Source: Lachnospiraceae bacterium
Lineage (GTDB): Bacteria; Bacillota; Clostridia; Lachnospirales; Lachnospiraceae
Assembly (NCBI GenBank): GCA_910574965.1
Contig: CAJTDB010000001.1
Coordinates: 377,092-441,091, forward strand
DNA: 64,000 nucleotides
Reading direction: 5' to 3'
Of the stretch, positions 51,681 through 60,118 are shown one piece after another; position 1 is the stretch's first letter, and every line of letters starts with the position of its first letter. The position numbers and the translations under genes are program-made. Below the pieces are notes generated by a model. It had not been told where the DNA came from. It made no database searches and saw only the letters and a program-made list of their open reading frames with translations.

Positions 51681-52952
51681 TTATTTCTTTTCCTGATATT
51701 CTGAAAATTTCCGGTACAGGTCCACCAGCAGTCCCTCATGCCCGAACCCCCCGGATTTAGACAGCATCTGATAGCGCTTTTCTTTCCATATAAACCGCGA
51801 CAGCACCGTTCCGGGTGCCATCTCACAGACCGGTTCCATCTCCTGTACGCCCATCTGCCGGAGAAATCCCAGCAAGGTATCCCCTCCCGTAACCATCAAA
51901 TTGGAACAGATTCCCTCCTCCAGCATATCTCTTAAAATCCGTCCCATGGAACAGGAAATCCGCTGTCTTAAATCTTCCCTGGTAAAACCACGCGCCTGGG
52001 CATATTTCTGGGTATCGTCTCTGCCCGGCAGATCATTGCTGTCAAGAATAAACCGTTCATGTCTGCGGCATTCCTCCGTCAGTTTCCGAAACTCTTCTTT
52101 CCCCGGTTCGGTATCCCAGTAATCCGGCTCCAGCTTTTGAAGAGGCGTCAGGTAATGTCTCTGAAATCCTCTGTCCACTGCATGATCGATCTGACGGATA
52201 CTGATCGGATTCACACTGCCGCAGGCGATCAAAAATCCCTTCCCGAACGTAATGTCCTGTTCTTTTGCTCTGTCTTCCAGCTTTAAAACACCCGGCAGCA
52301 CCGCCCCCAGCCCTGCACAGCCGGCCATAATGGAAAGCTGCCCCTCGTCGGCAAGCGCAGCAGCCGTTCGCCTCAGTTCCTCCATATCCTCCGCATCATA
52401 CAGATCGATGGTTTTGTCCCCAAAACAGTCCCCCGCCCTCTCCCCGGATGGGATCACTCTGACCGGCACACTGCTCTGCATATGGATAAGCTTTTCCACC
52501 TCCGATTCCCTGACAGGATCATACGGATCTTTCCCAAAAACACTCTGTTTTGCCGGAAGACCGTTTATGTAGTGTACTCCATTCCGGGTGATCCGATCCA
52601 TCTGGGGACAGGCCGGCAGAAAGGCCAGTCTTTGAAGACCGGAAGCATCGAGAAGGGCAGAAAGCTCTGCTCCTACATTGCCCCGCAGGGCGGAATCTGT
52701 TTTTTTCAGGATATGCGGTATCCCGGCTTTCCTTGCCCGGCGCACCGTCTCGTACACTGCGGCATAGGCAGCCTCTGCATCCAAGTGCCTCGTCTCCGCA
52801 TCCAGGACCAGCACCCGGATTTCGGGAGATATGCGCTCCAGATCACAGTCCGCTTTTGTAATGACTTTTACCTGTACCCCTGCTGCCGCAAACTGTACCC
52901 CCGTATCCAGCGCCCCGGTAAAATCATCTGCAATAATCAGTAACTTCATCAT
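51681..52952 (-). CDS. Four-carbon acid sugar kinase family protein (DUF1537, DtnK-like), second copy
   Basis: A 423-residue DUF1537 kinase. N-terminal motif LLIIADDFTGALDTGVQ (4-20) and KKTDSALRGNVGAEL (about 89-103); C-terminal ATP half with MVTGGDTLLGFLRQMG and SKSGGFG near the end (about 395-401). The SKSGGFG and VTGGDT motifs are as in D-threonate/D-erythronate kinases. It is the first gene of the operon, with promoter at 53007-53035, and PdxA follows two genes later, the pair known for D-threonate/D-erythronate breakdown. Start 52952 (ATG ATG; the second is possible). Confidence 0.88.
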   Translation of the reverse strand: MMKLLIIADDFTGALDTGVQFAAAGVQVKVITKADCDLERISPEIRVLVLDAETRHLDAEAAYAAVYETVRRARKAGIPHILKKTDSALRGNVGAELSALLDASGLQRLAFLPACPQMDRITRNGVHYINGLPAKQSVFGKDPYDPVRESEVEKLIHMQSSVPVRVIPSGERAGDCFGDKTIDLYDAEDMEELRRTAAALADEGQLSIMAGCAGLGAVLPGVLKLEDRAKEQDITFGKGFLIACGSVNPISIRQIDHAVDRGFQRHYLTPLQKLEPDYWDTEPGKEEFRKLTEECRRHERFILDSNDLPGRDDTQKYAQARGFTREDLRQRISCSMGRILRDMLEEGICSNLMVTGGDTLLGFLRQMGVQEMEPVCEMAPGTVLSRFIWKEKRYQMLSKSGGFGHEGLLVDLYRKFSEYQEKK

Positions 52953-53006
52953 ACAGCCACCATTTCATGTTTGATTCATTTTTGAACATCTCTTTTTTAC
53001 AATCTC

Positions 53007-53035
53007 ACTATAACTTGATTTTTGTGCACTTTCAA
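53007..53035 (-). promoter_or_regulatory. Sigma-A promoter of the acid-catabolism operon
   Basis: Minus strand TTGAAA (53030-53035), 17-base spacer, TATAGT (53007-53012). It is 55 bases upstream of the kinase ATG. No GG/GC-type sigma-54 element was seen in the region. Confidence 0.72.
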
Positions 53036-53077
53036 TAGCATATATTCAAATAATTGTTTTATTTTGAAACATTTGTG

Positions 53078-53106
53078 TTGTGATTTTAATCATAATTTGT
53101 TATAAT
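53078..53106 (+). promoter_or_regulatory. Sigma-A promoter of the PrpR-type regulator
   Basis: TTGTGA (53078-53083), 17-base spacer, TATAAT (53101-53106). It is 34 bases upstream of the start at 53141. Palindromic words nearby (TGTTT/AAACA at 53055-53071 and TGAT/ATCA at 53081-53092) could be regulator sites. Confidence 0.68.
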
Positions 53107-53140
53107 ATTTGTCAGATATGATATGGGAGGTGTTTCTATA

Positions 53141-54940
53141 ATGAAAAAAATCAGCATACTAGCTATTGCGCCTTATGAGGGAATGGCAGAGCTTTTAAAC
53201 TCTATTGCCAGAGAAAGAGAAGATATTGACATGACTGTCCGCGTGGGCAACTTAAAAGACGGTGTAAAGATCGTACAGGAACTGACAGAGGACTTTACTT
53301 ATGATGCCGTCATCTCCCGCGGCGGTACAGCGGAAATGATCCGCAGCGTCTGCGACGTAGCAGTTACAGATATTCAGATATCCGTCTATGATATCCTGCG
53401 CTACATTAAAATGGCGGAATATTATGGCGGAAAATACGCCATCACCGGCTTTCGGGACATTACCTCCAGCGCGAAGATCCTCTGTGACCTTTTGCAGTAT
53501 AAAATCGATATCATTACCTTTACCGACGAATCCGAAGTGCTTCCAACCCTCTTAAAGCTGAAAGAGAACAATTATTCTCTCGTCATCTGTGATATGATCA
53601 GCTTCAACATTTCCAAATCCATCAGCCTGAACGCTTTTCTTGTTACTTCCGGCCGGGAGGCACTTTTAGAGGCCCTGGACCGGGCCGTCAGCTTTGTCCA
53701 CTCCATCTCTGCCCTGCACAAGCAGAAGGAGCTGTTCAAAGCGGCTCTGACCAGGAACAATGAATCCATCATGATCTTTGATGAAAACAACCAGCTGTGG
53801 TTTTCCACACTGACCGGCGCTCCCGCTGACCGGCAGCTCTCGAAACTGATCCAGGATTCTGTCGCTGATTATACAGGACCAAAAGAGAAGGTTCTGATCC
53901 GCAGATTTGCCGAAATAACCTGTCAGATTTCCAACAGTCCCATTTCTTACAGCGGCAGAAATTACTCTCTGTTAAAAATCGAGCAAAAACCCTCTTTGTA
54001 TTCCGAAGAAGACGGCAGCATTGCGATTTATAATGATTTTAATGAAATGGCAGCGGACGAGATTTTTGCCTTCAACAGTGTCAATCTAATAGGAAAAACC
54101 CATGAAATGCTTGAAAAATACGCACGGACGCAGTTTCCTGTCCTGATTACAGGAGAGGTCGGAACCGGCAAAGAAAAAGCGGCTGCTCTTCTCTACAAAT
54201 ACGGCCCCAATGGAAGCCACCCTTATTATGTCATTGACTGCAGCCTGATCAGCGAAAGAAATTTCAGTCATCTTCTGGCCAGCAACAGTTCGCCTTTTAA
54301 TGATGTAGGATCGACTATTCATATTAAGCTGGTAGGGGAGCTTAGCAAAAAGCAGTTGGAAAAGTTTTCTAATTATATGGAAAATACCCGGCTTGCCAGA
54401 CGCAACCGCCTGATCTTCACTCTGGTCAAACCGCACGCAAAAGCAGAGCTTATTGAGAAGTATCTGGCAAACCGCCTCTCCTGCCTGCTGCTCCCTCTGA
54501 TGCCGCTTCGGGAAAGAATCGAAGATATTTCCAGTATCGCAGCTTTGTATATCAACCAGATGAATCTGGCACTTGGAAAACAGATCATCGGATTTGAACC
54601 GTCTGCACTGCAGCTTGTACGGGAATACCCGTGGCCCAACAATCTGGATCAGTTCCGGCGTGTATTAAAAGAACTCTCCGTTATTACAGATACTGCATAT
54701 ATTACCGAACGGCATACACGGGAGATTCTTGCCCAGGAAACTTTTGCCCTGGCCCCGTCAGCAGCGAATGTCCCGTCGGGGCCTGCACCTTCTGTACGGC
54801 TTGATCTGTCCGGATCTCTCGACCAGATCACAAAGGAGGTCATAAACCTTGTTCTGGCGGAAGAAAACATGAACCGGGAGAAAACAGCAAAACGCCTCGG
54901 CATCAGCCGGACCACACTATGGCGTTCCTTGAAGTCCTAA
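53141..54940 (+). CDS. PrpR N-terminal domain / degenerate AAA+ / Fis-type HTH regulator
   Basis: A 599-residue regulator divergent from the acid operon. The N-terminal PrpR_N domain (about 1-190; YDAVISRGGTAEMIRS, TGFRDITSSAKILCDLL) is followed by a PAS-like part (about 205-290), an AAA+ sigma-54-activator-like domain (about 300-520) and a C-terminal Fis-like helix-turn-helix (TAKRLGISRTTLWRSLK). Walker A is kept (GEVGTGKE) but the GAFTGA loop is missing and Walker B reads TIHIKLVGEL instead of TLFLDEIGEL, so it should not remodel sigma-54. It probably acts at the sigma-A promoters as a ligand-controlled switch. Start 53141 follows GGGAGG. Confidence 0.85.
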   Translation: MKKISILAIAPYEGMAELLNSIAREREDIDMTVRVGNLKDGVKIVQELTEDFTYDAVISRGGTAEMIRSVCDVAVTDIQISVYDILRYIKMAEYYGGKYAITGFRDITSSAKILCDLLQYKIDIITFTDESEVLPTLLKLKENNYSLVICDMISFNISKSISLNAFLVTSGREALLEALDRAVSFVHSISALHKQKELFKAALTRNNESIMIFDENNQLWFSTLTGAPADRQLSKLIQDSVADYTGPKEKVLIRRFAEITCQISNSPISYSGRNYSLLKIEQKPSLYSEEDGSIAIYNDFNEMAADEIFAFNSVNLIGKTHEMLEKYARTQFPVLITGEVGTGKEKAAALLYKYGPNGSHPYYVIDCSLISERNFSHLLASNSSPFNDVGSTIHIKLVGELSKKQLEKFSNYMENTRLARRNRLIFTLVKPHAKAELIEKYLANRLSCLLLPLMPLRERIEDISSIAALYINQMNLALGKQIIGFEPSALQLVREYPWPNNLDQFRRVLKELSVITDTAYITERHTREILAQETFALAPSAANVPSGPAPSVRLDLSGSLDQITKEVINLVLAEENMNREKTAKRLGISRTTLWRSLKS

Positions 54941-54972
54941 AGGCAAGTTTTCCCTTCGGTCCAGAAAAATGA

Positions 54973-55001
54973 TTGATTCTTAAGGCTTTCGGTAGTATAC
55001 T
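54973..55001 (+). promoter_or_regulatory. Sigma-A promoter of the pilus-like operon
   Basis: TTGATT (54973-54978), 17-base spacer, TATACT (54996-55001), 53 bases before the first ATG. Confidence 0.68.
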
Positions 55002-55053
55002 TGTACATAAATAAAACTGAAAATCCAGTAACACATGGAGGATATCACAGCAC

Positions 55054-56031
55054 ATGCGCAAAACACTGATCCTGTCTGCTGCCCTATGTTGTATCCTGCT
55101 CTGTGGCTGCCAAAAAGAAGATACCGGCACATCCGACCAGAGTGCTTCCACAGGCTTTCTAGGTCTCGGCGGCACCGGAAACAAGACTGCTTCTGATGCG
55201 GATGCCGGTCCGGTCCGTGACAGTACGCCAAAGGTGCTGGTTCCTTCTGCAGACGGAACAAACGCTCATGCTTCTGATACAGTGACCATAGATGCTTCCA
55301 ACACAGACCAGGGCTATATCATGGTACAATATACCGGGGACAATCCCAAAGTCAAACTCCAGATTGAAACCCCCGGCGAAACCACCTATACCTATCTGCT
55401 CTCCCAGGACAAGATCTTCGAGACGTTTCCCCTCTCCGGTGGAAACGGCGCCTATTCCTTCACCGTCCTGGAAAATGTAGAAGGAGATATGTACTCTGTC
55501 GCCTTTGAGCATGAGACAGAGGTCCAGATAGAAGATGAATTTCTTCCTTTCCTGTATCCTAATCAGTATGTCTCCTTTACTTCGGATTCCGCGGCTGTGG
55601 CAAAGGGCAGTGAGCTTTCCAAGGACGTACATTCGGATCTGGAAGCCATCACGAATATTTATCATTTTGTCACCCAGAACATCGTCTACGATTCCGAGAA
55701 AGCCGCCAGTGTGGCTTACGGATATCTTCCGGATATCGACGAGACGCTGAGCACCAAGAAGGGCATCTGCTTTGACTATGCGGCACTGACCGCTGCCATG
55801 CTCCGTTCTCAGCGCATTCCTACCCGGCTGGAAGTCGGGTACGCCGGAGACGCCTACCATGCATGGATTAGCTGCTATGTGGAGGAAACAGGCTGGATTG
55901 ACAATATCATCGAATTTGACGGCTCCTCCTGGAGTCTCATGGACCCCACCTTTGCAGCCGGAACCAACAGCCGGGATTTGAAGCAGTTCATCGGCGACGG
56001 CAGCAATTATGCTGTAAAATATTACTACTAA
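55054..56031 (+). CDS. Transglutaminase-like domain lipoprotein
   Basis: A 325-residue lipoprotein (signal MRKTLILSAALCCILLCGCQ, lipobox Cys at about 19). After a low-complexity Ser/Thr/Gly segment and a beta-rich region (about 60-160), the C-terminal part is a transglutaminase/cysteine protease-like fold with triad Cys in KKGICFDYAALTAAM (about 245), His in GDAYHAWISC (about 275) and Asp in SLMDPTFAAG (about 302). GGAGG is 12 bases upstream, rather far. First gene of the pilus-like operon, 17 bases before the gspF gene. It could cross-link or process the surface fibre; this is inference. Confidence 0.85.
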   Translation: MRKTLILSAALCCILLCGCQKEDTGTSDQSASTGFLGLGGTGNKTASDADAGPVRDSTPKVLVPSADGTNAHASDTVTIDASNTDQGYIMVQYTGDNPKVKLQIETPGETTYTYLLSQDKIFETFPLSGGNGAYSFTVLENVEGDMYSVAFEHETEVQIEDEFLPFLYPNQYVSFTSDSAAVAKGSELSKDVHSDLEAITNIYHFVTQNIVYDSEKAASVAYGYLPDIDETLSTKKGICFDYAALTAAMLRSQRIPTRLEVGYAGDAYHAWISCYVEETGWIDNIIEFDGSSWSLMDPTFAAGTNSRDLKQFIGDGSNYAVKYYY

Positions 56032-56048
56032 GCCCGAAAGGAGTTTAC

Positions 56049-57098
56049 ATGGCACTGCAAACATTTACCCCTTTATCCAATACGGAAGTCTCTGCCTTCT
56101 GTTCCCAGATGGCAATGATTCTCCGTTCCGGCATTTTTGCCATGGAAGGCATCTCCATTATGCTGGAGGATGCAGACGACCCAGAAGAGCATATGCTCCT
56201 GGCACAGATAGATGATACACTTCAGAAAACCGGACAGCTTCACGAAGCTCTGGAAAAGACAGGCGCATTTCCGGGCTATATGATTCAGATGATCCGTATC
56301 GGCGAAGAAACCGGCAGGCTGGATGATGTTATGAGCGCACTGGCCCTTTATTATGAACGGGAAGCTTCTATCTCGCAGATGATCCGGAATGCACTGACTT
56401 ATCCGCTGATTATGGTATTTATGATGCTTTTGATCATTCTTGTACTGATGACAAAGATCATGCCCATTTTCAATGAGATCTTTCTGCAGTTAGGCGGAGA
56501 GATGACCGGCCTGTCCAGAACGCTTCTGAATATCGGAACGGTCATCAGCCGTTATTCCATTGTAATCATCATCCTTACAGCCCTGTTTGCCGTCGCTGTC
56601 CTGTACTTTGGCAAAACGAAAAAAGGCCGGCAGCAGTTTGGCAGCTTTGCTGCCAATTTCGCATGGACCCGTTCCTTTATGGAAAAGCTTGCGGCATGTC
56701 GGTTTGCCAGCGGCATGTCCCTTACCCTAAGCAGCGGCATGAGCCCGGAGGAGTGCTTAAGCCTGGCTTCTGAACTCATTGCCCACGAAGCTTTCTCCCA
56801 GAAGATCAGTCAGTGCAAATCGGCTCTGGAAAAGGGACAGGAGTTACATAAAGCACTTCTGGATTCTGGTATTTTTACCGGGATCTATGCGCGTATGGCC
56901 GCCATCGGAGACCGTACTGGTGTTCTGGATGAGGTCATGCAGGATATTGCAGACACTTATCAGGAGGAGATCGACCGGAAATTCACCGGCCTGATCGCCG
57001 CACTAGAACCCACCTTGGTCATCGTCCTGTCTCTGGTGGTGGGCCTGATCCTTTTGTCCGTTATGCTTCCCCTTATGGGAATCATGTCGAGTCTGTAA
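56049..57098 (+). CDS. Type II secretion/type IV pilus inner membrane platform protein (PilC/GspF family)
   Basis: A 349-residue membrane platform protein with two tandem T2SSF domains (about 14-140 and 216-340). Visible: LSNTEVSAFCSQMAMILRSG, EETGRLDDVMSALALYYERE, TM helices at about 117-141, 163-190 and 325-347, and in the second repeat GDRTGVLDEVMQDIADTYQEE. It anchors the pilus motor ATPase. Standard PilC has about 400 residues; this is a short form. Shine-Dalgarno AAAGGAG. Confidence 0.92.
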   Translation: MALQTFTPLSNTEVSAFCSQMAMILRSGIFAMEGISIMLEDADDPEEHMLLAQIDDTLQKTGQLHEALEKTGAFPGYMIQMIRIGEETGRLDDVMSALALYYEREASISQMIRNALTYPLIMVFMMLLIILVLMTKIMPIFNEIFLQLGGEMTGLSRTLLNIGTVISRYSIVIIILTALFAVAVLYFGKTKKGRQQFGSFAANFAWTRSFMEKLAACRFASGMSLTLSSGMSPEECLSLASELIAHEAFSQKISQCKSALEKGQELHKALLDSGIFTGIYARMAAIGDRTGVLDEVMQDIADTYQEEIDRKFTGLIAALEPTLVIVLSLVVGLILLSVMLPLMGIMSSL

Positions 57099-57116
57099 GG
57101 AGATGGGAGGGTGCAT

Positions 57117-57455
57117 ATGAAGCATCGTTTTGCAAGGGGAAAACAGGACTCCGGTTCCAAAAACCTTATGATCTCCGCGGTTCTTTTCGCTCTGATCCTG
57201 TCCGCCTTTCTCTTCGGAATCTCCACTGTAGAGGATCGAACAGATGCACAGGCAAAAGAAGCGCTGGAGCAGGCGGTCAGCCGCGGCATTGTACACTGTT
57301 ATTCCCTGGAAGGCTCCTACCCGGAAAGTCTGCAGTACCTGAAAGACCATTATGGGCTTACCTATGATGAAGACCGCTTCTTTGTAGATTACCAGGTGCT
57401 TGGCAGCAACATCCTTCCGGATGTAACCATTATAGACAGGAGGTACCGGCCATGA
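57117..57455 (+). CDS. Small pilin-like membrane protein
   Basis: A 112-residue protein with a basic N-terminus, one hydrophobic helix (NLMISAVLFALILSAFLFGI, about 17-36) and a short soluble domain containing SLEGSYPESLQYLKDHYGL. The architecture is that of a minor pilin or pseudopilin, but no standard G/FTLxE prepilin cleavage motif is present. The ATG at 57117 is favoured because GGGAGG is 6 bases upstream; a GTG at 57111 is in frame. It overlaps the next gene by 4 bases. Not otherwise recognised. Confidence 0.65.
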   Translation: MKHRFARGKQDSGSKNLMISAVLFALILSAFLFGISTVEDRTDAQAKEALEQAVSRGIVHCYSLEGSYPESLQYLKDHYGLTYDEDRFFVDYQVLGSNILPDVTIIDRRYRP

Positions 57456-57937
57456 GATTTCAGTCACGGAGCAGGCATGTGATCGATGTGGTCTTTCCGA
57501 TTGCTCTCCTCTTTGTCTTTGCAGTCTCTGCCCTGAGTATATTAATCCTGGGGGCCAATATTTATGCCTCCACAAACGGACGGCTTCGGGTCAATGACGA
57601 GAACCGTACTGCGCTGTCCTATATTGCAGAAAAGATACGCCAGAACGACAAGGAGGGCGGCATCGCTGTCGCTTTCATCGACGGCACCAACTGCCTGGCC
57701 ATGTCGGCCGTTTACAACGAGGTCCCCTGTACGACCTATATTTATGAATACGAAGGTATGCTGAAGGAACTGTTCATCAATGACGGCATTCCGGTTACTT
57801 TAAAAAACGGCAAAGATATTATGGAACTGTCCTCTTTGTCTGTCGAACAGCTCGAAGAACATATCTATCTGTTTACTGCTACTGACAGTGAAGGGATCAG
57901 CACAACTCTGATCGCTTCAGAAAGGAGCGTGCCATGA
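57452..57937 (+). CDS. DUF4860 family pilin-like protein
   Basis: A 161-residue protein with a hydrophobic N-terminal helix (VIDVVFPIALLFVFAVSALS, about 10-29) and a beta-rich domain with AALSYIAEKIRQND-like text (TALSYIAEKIRQND, about 47-60) and MLKELFINDG. It matches DUF4860, a family seen in clostridial pilus-like operons. Overlaps both neighbours by ATGA, so translation is coupled. Function: probable minor pilin. Confidence 0.7.
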   Translation: MRFQSRSRHVIDVVFPIALLFVFAVSALSILILGANIYASTNGRLRVNDENRTALSYIAEKIRQNDKEGGIAVAFIDGTNCLAMSAVYNEVPCTTYIYEYEGMLKELFINDGIPVTLKNGKDIMELSSLSVEQLEEHIYLFTATDSEGISTTLIASERSVP

Positions 57938-58377
57938 AGAAAGGATCTTCCAGGCGTTCCAATCTGCTTTTGATGGAGATCATCCTCTCCGTTTTGTTCT
58001 TTACTGCTGCCAGTACGGTCTGCCTGCAGGTCTTTGTACGTGCAAGCCTTTTGGAAAAGGATACGCGGGAGCTGGATATGGCCGTGCGCTATGTCAGCTC
58101 TGCTGCTGAACTTCTAAGCCGCCCGGAACATACTATGGAGCATCTGCGCACTCTGTATCCGGATGCACAGATTGAAGAACAGGAAGCCCATATCTGGTTT
58201 GACAAGGATTTTCAGTCATGCCAAAAGGACGAAAGTTCCTATGAGATGAGCATCCAGTTCAGCTCCCAGGATACACATACCATAGAATGGATCGTATCTA
58301 TATCCGACGGCTCCAAGGAGATCTATCAGTTAAAAGGTACGACCTATCAGCAGTATACGCTGTCATATGGACAGTAA
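57934..58377 (+). CDS. Pseudopilin-like protein
   Basis: A 147-residue protein. Its N-terminus SNLLLMEIILSVLFFTAAST (about 9-28) keeps a Glu at the fifth position of the hydrophobic helix as in prepilins, but has Asn rather than Gly before the hydrophobic run. The soluble part contains LLSRPEHTMEHLRTLYPD and a C-terminal beta strand (TYQQYTLSYGQ). It follows the DUF4860 gene with an ATGA overlap. Probably a minor pilin with non-standard processing; no known family is certain. Confidence 0.65.
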   Translation: MKKGSSRRSNLLLMEIILSVLFFTAASTVCLQVFVRASLLEKDTRELDMAVRYVSSAAELLSRPEHTMEHLRTLYPDAQIEEQEAHIWFDKDFQSCQKDESSYEMSIQFSSQDTHTIEWIVSISDGSKEIYQLKGTTYQQYTLSYGQ

Positions 58378-58449
58378 AACTCATTGAGAACATATGTTCT
58401 GTCATCTGTTTTCAGGGCTTGTCTATTGAAGAAAAAAGGGGATATTTTT

Positions 58450-58944
58450 ATGAAACTTAAGGCAGAAAAGCGGTCCCATCCTGTTACGAACATAGGTTCT
58501 GTGTCTCTGCTCATGACCTTCGTCGTTCTGTGCCTGGCTATTTTCGCTGCGCTGTCCATATCCGGAGCCATCTCAGAATACCGGTACAGCCAGAAGATCG
58601 CCCAGCACACTGCAGACTATTACGAAGCCTCCAATCTGGCTTCTGAGATGCTGCGAAATATTGACGGGATTCTAAAAAGTACCTATGAGCTGGACCCGGA
58701 ACATTACTATGAGACGGCAGAGGAACAGTTAAACCCTCTTGTACAGTCCAATACTGATTTCACATCCGAAAACCCTTCGGTCACTTATGAGGTGCCTGTG
58801 GACGATACCCGGTCCCTGCGGGTCGTACTGGTGCTGAACCCTCCGGGGCAGATTGAGGAGGGCTATTACCGGATCACTTCATGGCAGGAGGTCCCTTCGT
58901 CCCAGTGGAACGGGGATGACAGCCTGAACCTTATGACATTTTAG
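58450..58944 (+). CDS. Pilin-like membrane protein
   Basis: A 164-residue protein with one hydrophobic N-terminal helix (SVSLLMTFVVLCLAIFAALS, about 18-37) followed by a helix-rich region with QHTADYYEASNLASEMLRN and a beta-rich end (TYEVPVDDTRSLRVVLVLN). This helix-Tyr/Ser-Ala pattern is like the spine of type IV pilins, but again no G/FTLxE motif. The ATG at 58450 follows AGGGGA; the longer frame from 58384 is unlikely. 34 bases before the PilT-like ATPase gene. Possibly the major subunit of the structure (inference). Confidence 0.62.
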   Translation: MKLKAEKRSHPVTNIGSVSLLMTFVVLCLAIFAALSISGAISEYRYSQKIAQHTADYYEASNLASEMLRNIDGILKSTYELDPEHYYETAEEQLNPLVQSNTDFTSENPSVTYEVPVDDTRSLRVVLVLNPPGQIEEGYYRITSWQEVPSSQWNGDDSLNLMTF

Positions 58945-58978
58945 ACACACTCTAAACAAAATCCAGGAGGAACACCTA

Positions 58979-60043
58979 ATGAACACTGCAAAAGAACTGC
59001 TTCAGAAAGCTGTTGCCCAGAAGGCTTCGGATATTTTTATCGTAACGGGGCTTCCCGCCTCCATGCGGGTCAATCACGCCCTTTTGCGGGTGGATGACCA
59101 AAGGCTTATGCCCCAGGATACAGAGAAGCTTATCCGCGAGATCTATGGTCTTGCAGAGCGGACCATGGACCAGCTCTGGGAAACCGGCGATGATGATTTC
59201 TCGTTTCCGATTCCGGGCGTATCCAGATTCCGTGCCAGCGCTTACAAGCAAAGAGGTTCTCTTTCCATCGTTATTCGTCTGATCGCCACCTCTCTCCCGG
59301 ATCCCGGAACCATTGGTATTCCGGAGAGCATCATATCTCTTGGACGTTTCTCCAAAGGTCTGGTGCTGGTGACAGGTCCTGCAGGCAGCGGAAAGTCCAC
59401 AACACTCGCTTGTATCATTGACTATATTAACCGAACCCAGGAAAAACACATTATCACTTTAGAGGACCCGTTAGAGTTCCTGCACCGGCACAACAGGAGT
59501 ATTGTAAGCCAGAGAGAGATCAATACCGATACTGAAAATTACGAGACTGCCCTGCGGGCTGCCCTGCGTCAGAGTCCGGATGTGATTCTGCTGGGCGAGA
59601 TGAGAGACTACGAAACCATGCAGGCTGCTGTGACAGCCGCGGAGACCGGACACCTGGTCTTCTCCACCCTGCATACTACCGGAAGCGCCAAAGCCGTAGA
59701 TCGTATCATCGATGTCTTTCCGCCCAACCAGCAGCGCCAGATCGCAGATCAGCTCTCCTTAGTCCTGCAGGCTGTTGTTTCTCAGCAGCTCATATCTACC
59801 GTTCAGGGCACGCTGATCCCTGCCTTTGAGCTTATGACGGCCACTCCGGATATCCGCAGCATGATCCGCGGCAAAAAGATCCCTCAGATCGACGGTCGGA
59901 TCTACTCCTCACCAGGCACCAATCAGGAGATGTTCTCTATGGACAACAGTCTTCTGAAACTGTACAACGACGGCTTAATCAGCGCCAGCACCGCGTTGGA
60001 GCACGCCACCGTGCCAAGACTTCTGGCACCGAAGCTGCAGTAG
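58979..60043 (+). CDS. pilT: PilT-like type IV pilus ATPase
   Basis: A 354-residue hexameric motor ATPase of the PilT/GspE superfamily. Walker A is GPAGSGKSTT (about 129-138), the Asp box is ITLEDPLEFLH (about 158-168), Walker B is VILLGEMRD (about 201-209) and the His box is GHLVFSTLHTTGS (about 222-234). Length and lack of an N1 domain fit PilT rather than PilB. No PilB/GspE-type extension ATPase is in the window, so this may be the only motor here. The Shine-Dalgarno CAGGAGG precedes the ATG at 58979. Confidence 0.92.
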   Translation: MNTAKELLQKAVAQKASDIFIVTGLPASMRVNHALLRVDDQRLMPQDTEKLIREIYGLAERTMDQLWETGDDDFSFPIPGVSRFRASAYKQRGSLSIVIRLIATSLPDPGTIGIPESIISLGRFSKGLVLVTGPAGSGKSTTLACIIDYINRTQEKHIITLEDPLEFLHRHNRSIVSQREINTDTENYETALRAALRQSPDVILLGEMRDYETMQAAVTAAETGHLVFSTLHTTGSAKAVDRIIDVFPPNQQRQIADQLSLVLQAVVSQQLISTVQGTLIPAFELMTATPDIRSMIRGKKIPQIDGRIYSSPGTNQEMFSMDNSLLKLYNDGLISASTALEHATVPRLLAPKLQ

Positions 60044-60066
60044 CCGAGTGCCGGACAACCAGAACG

Positions 60067-60103
60067 CAAAAAGGGGCAGCCGCTTTCCGGCTGCCCCTTT
60101 TTT
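60067..60103. terminator. Bidirectional terminator between pilT and rpiB
   Basis: GGGGCAGCCG, loop CTTTC, CGGCTGCCCC, with T-runs outside on both strands. It ends the plus-strand pilus operon and the minus-strand rpiB transcript. Confidence 0.92.
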
Positions 60104-60118
60104 CTCTGTATCTTTGTT

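Noticed and set aside
52953-53140. Sigma-54 (-24/-12) promoter between the acid operon and the PrpR-type regulator
   Set aside because: No GG-N10-GC sequence with suitable flanks was found on either strand; both promoters fit sigma-A better.
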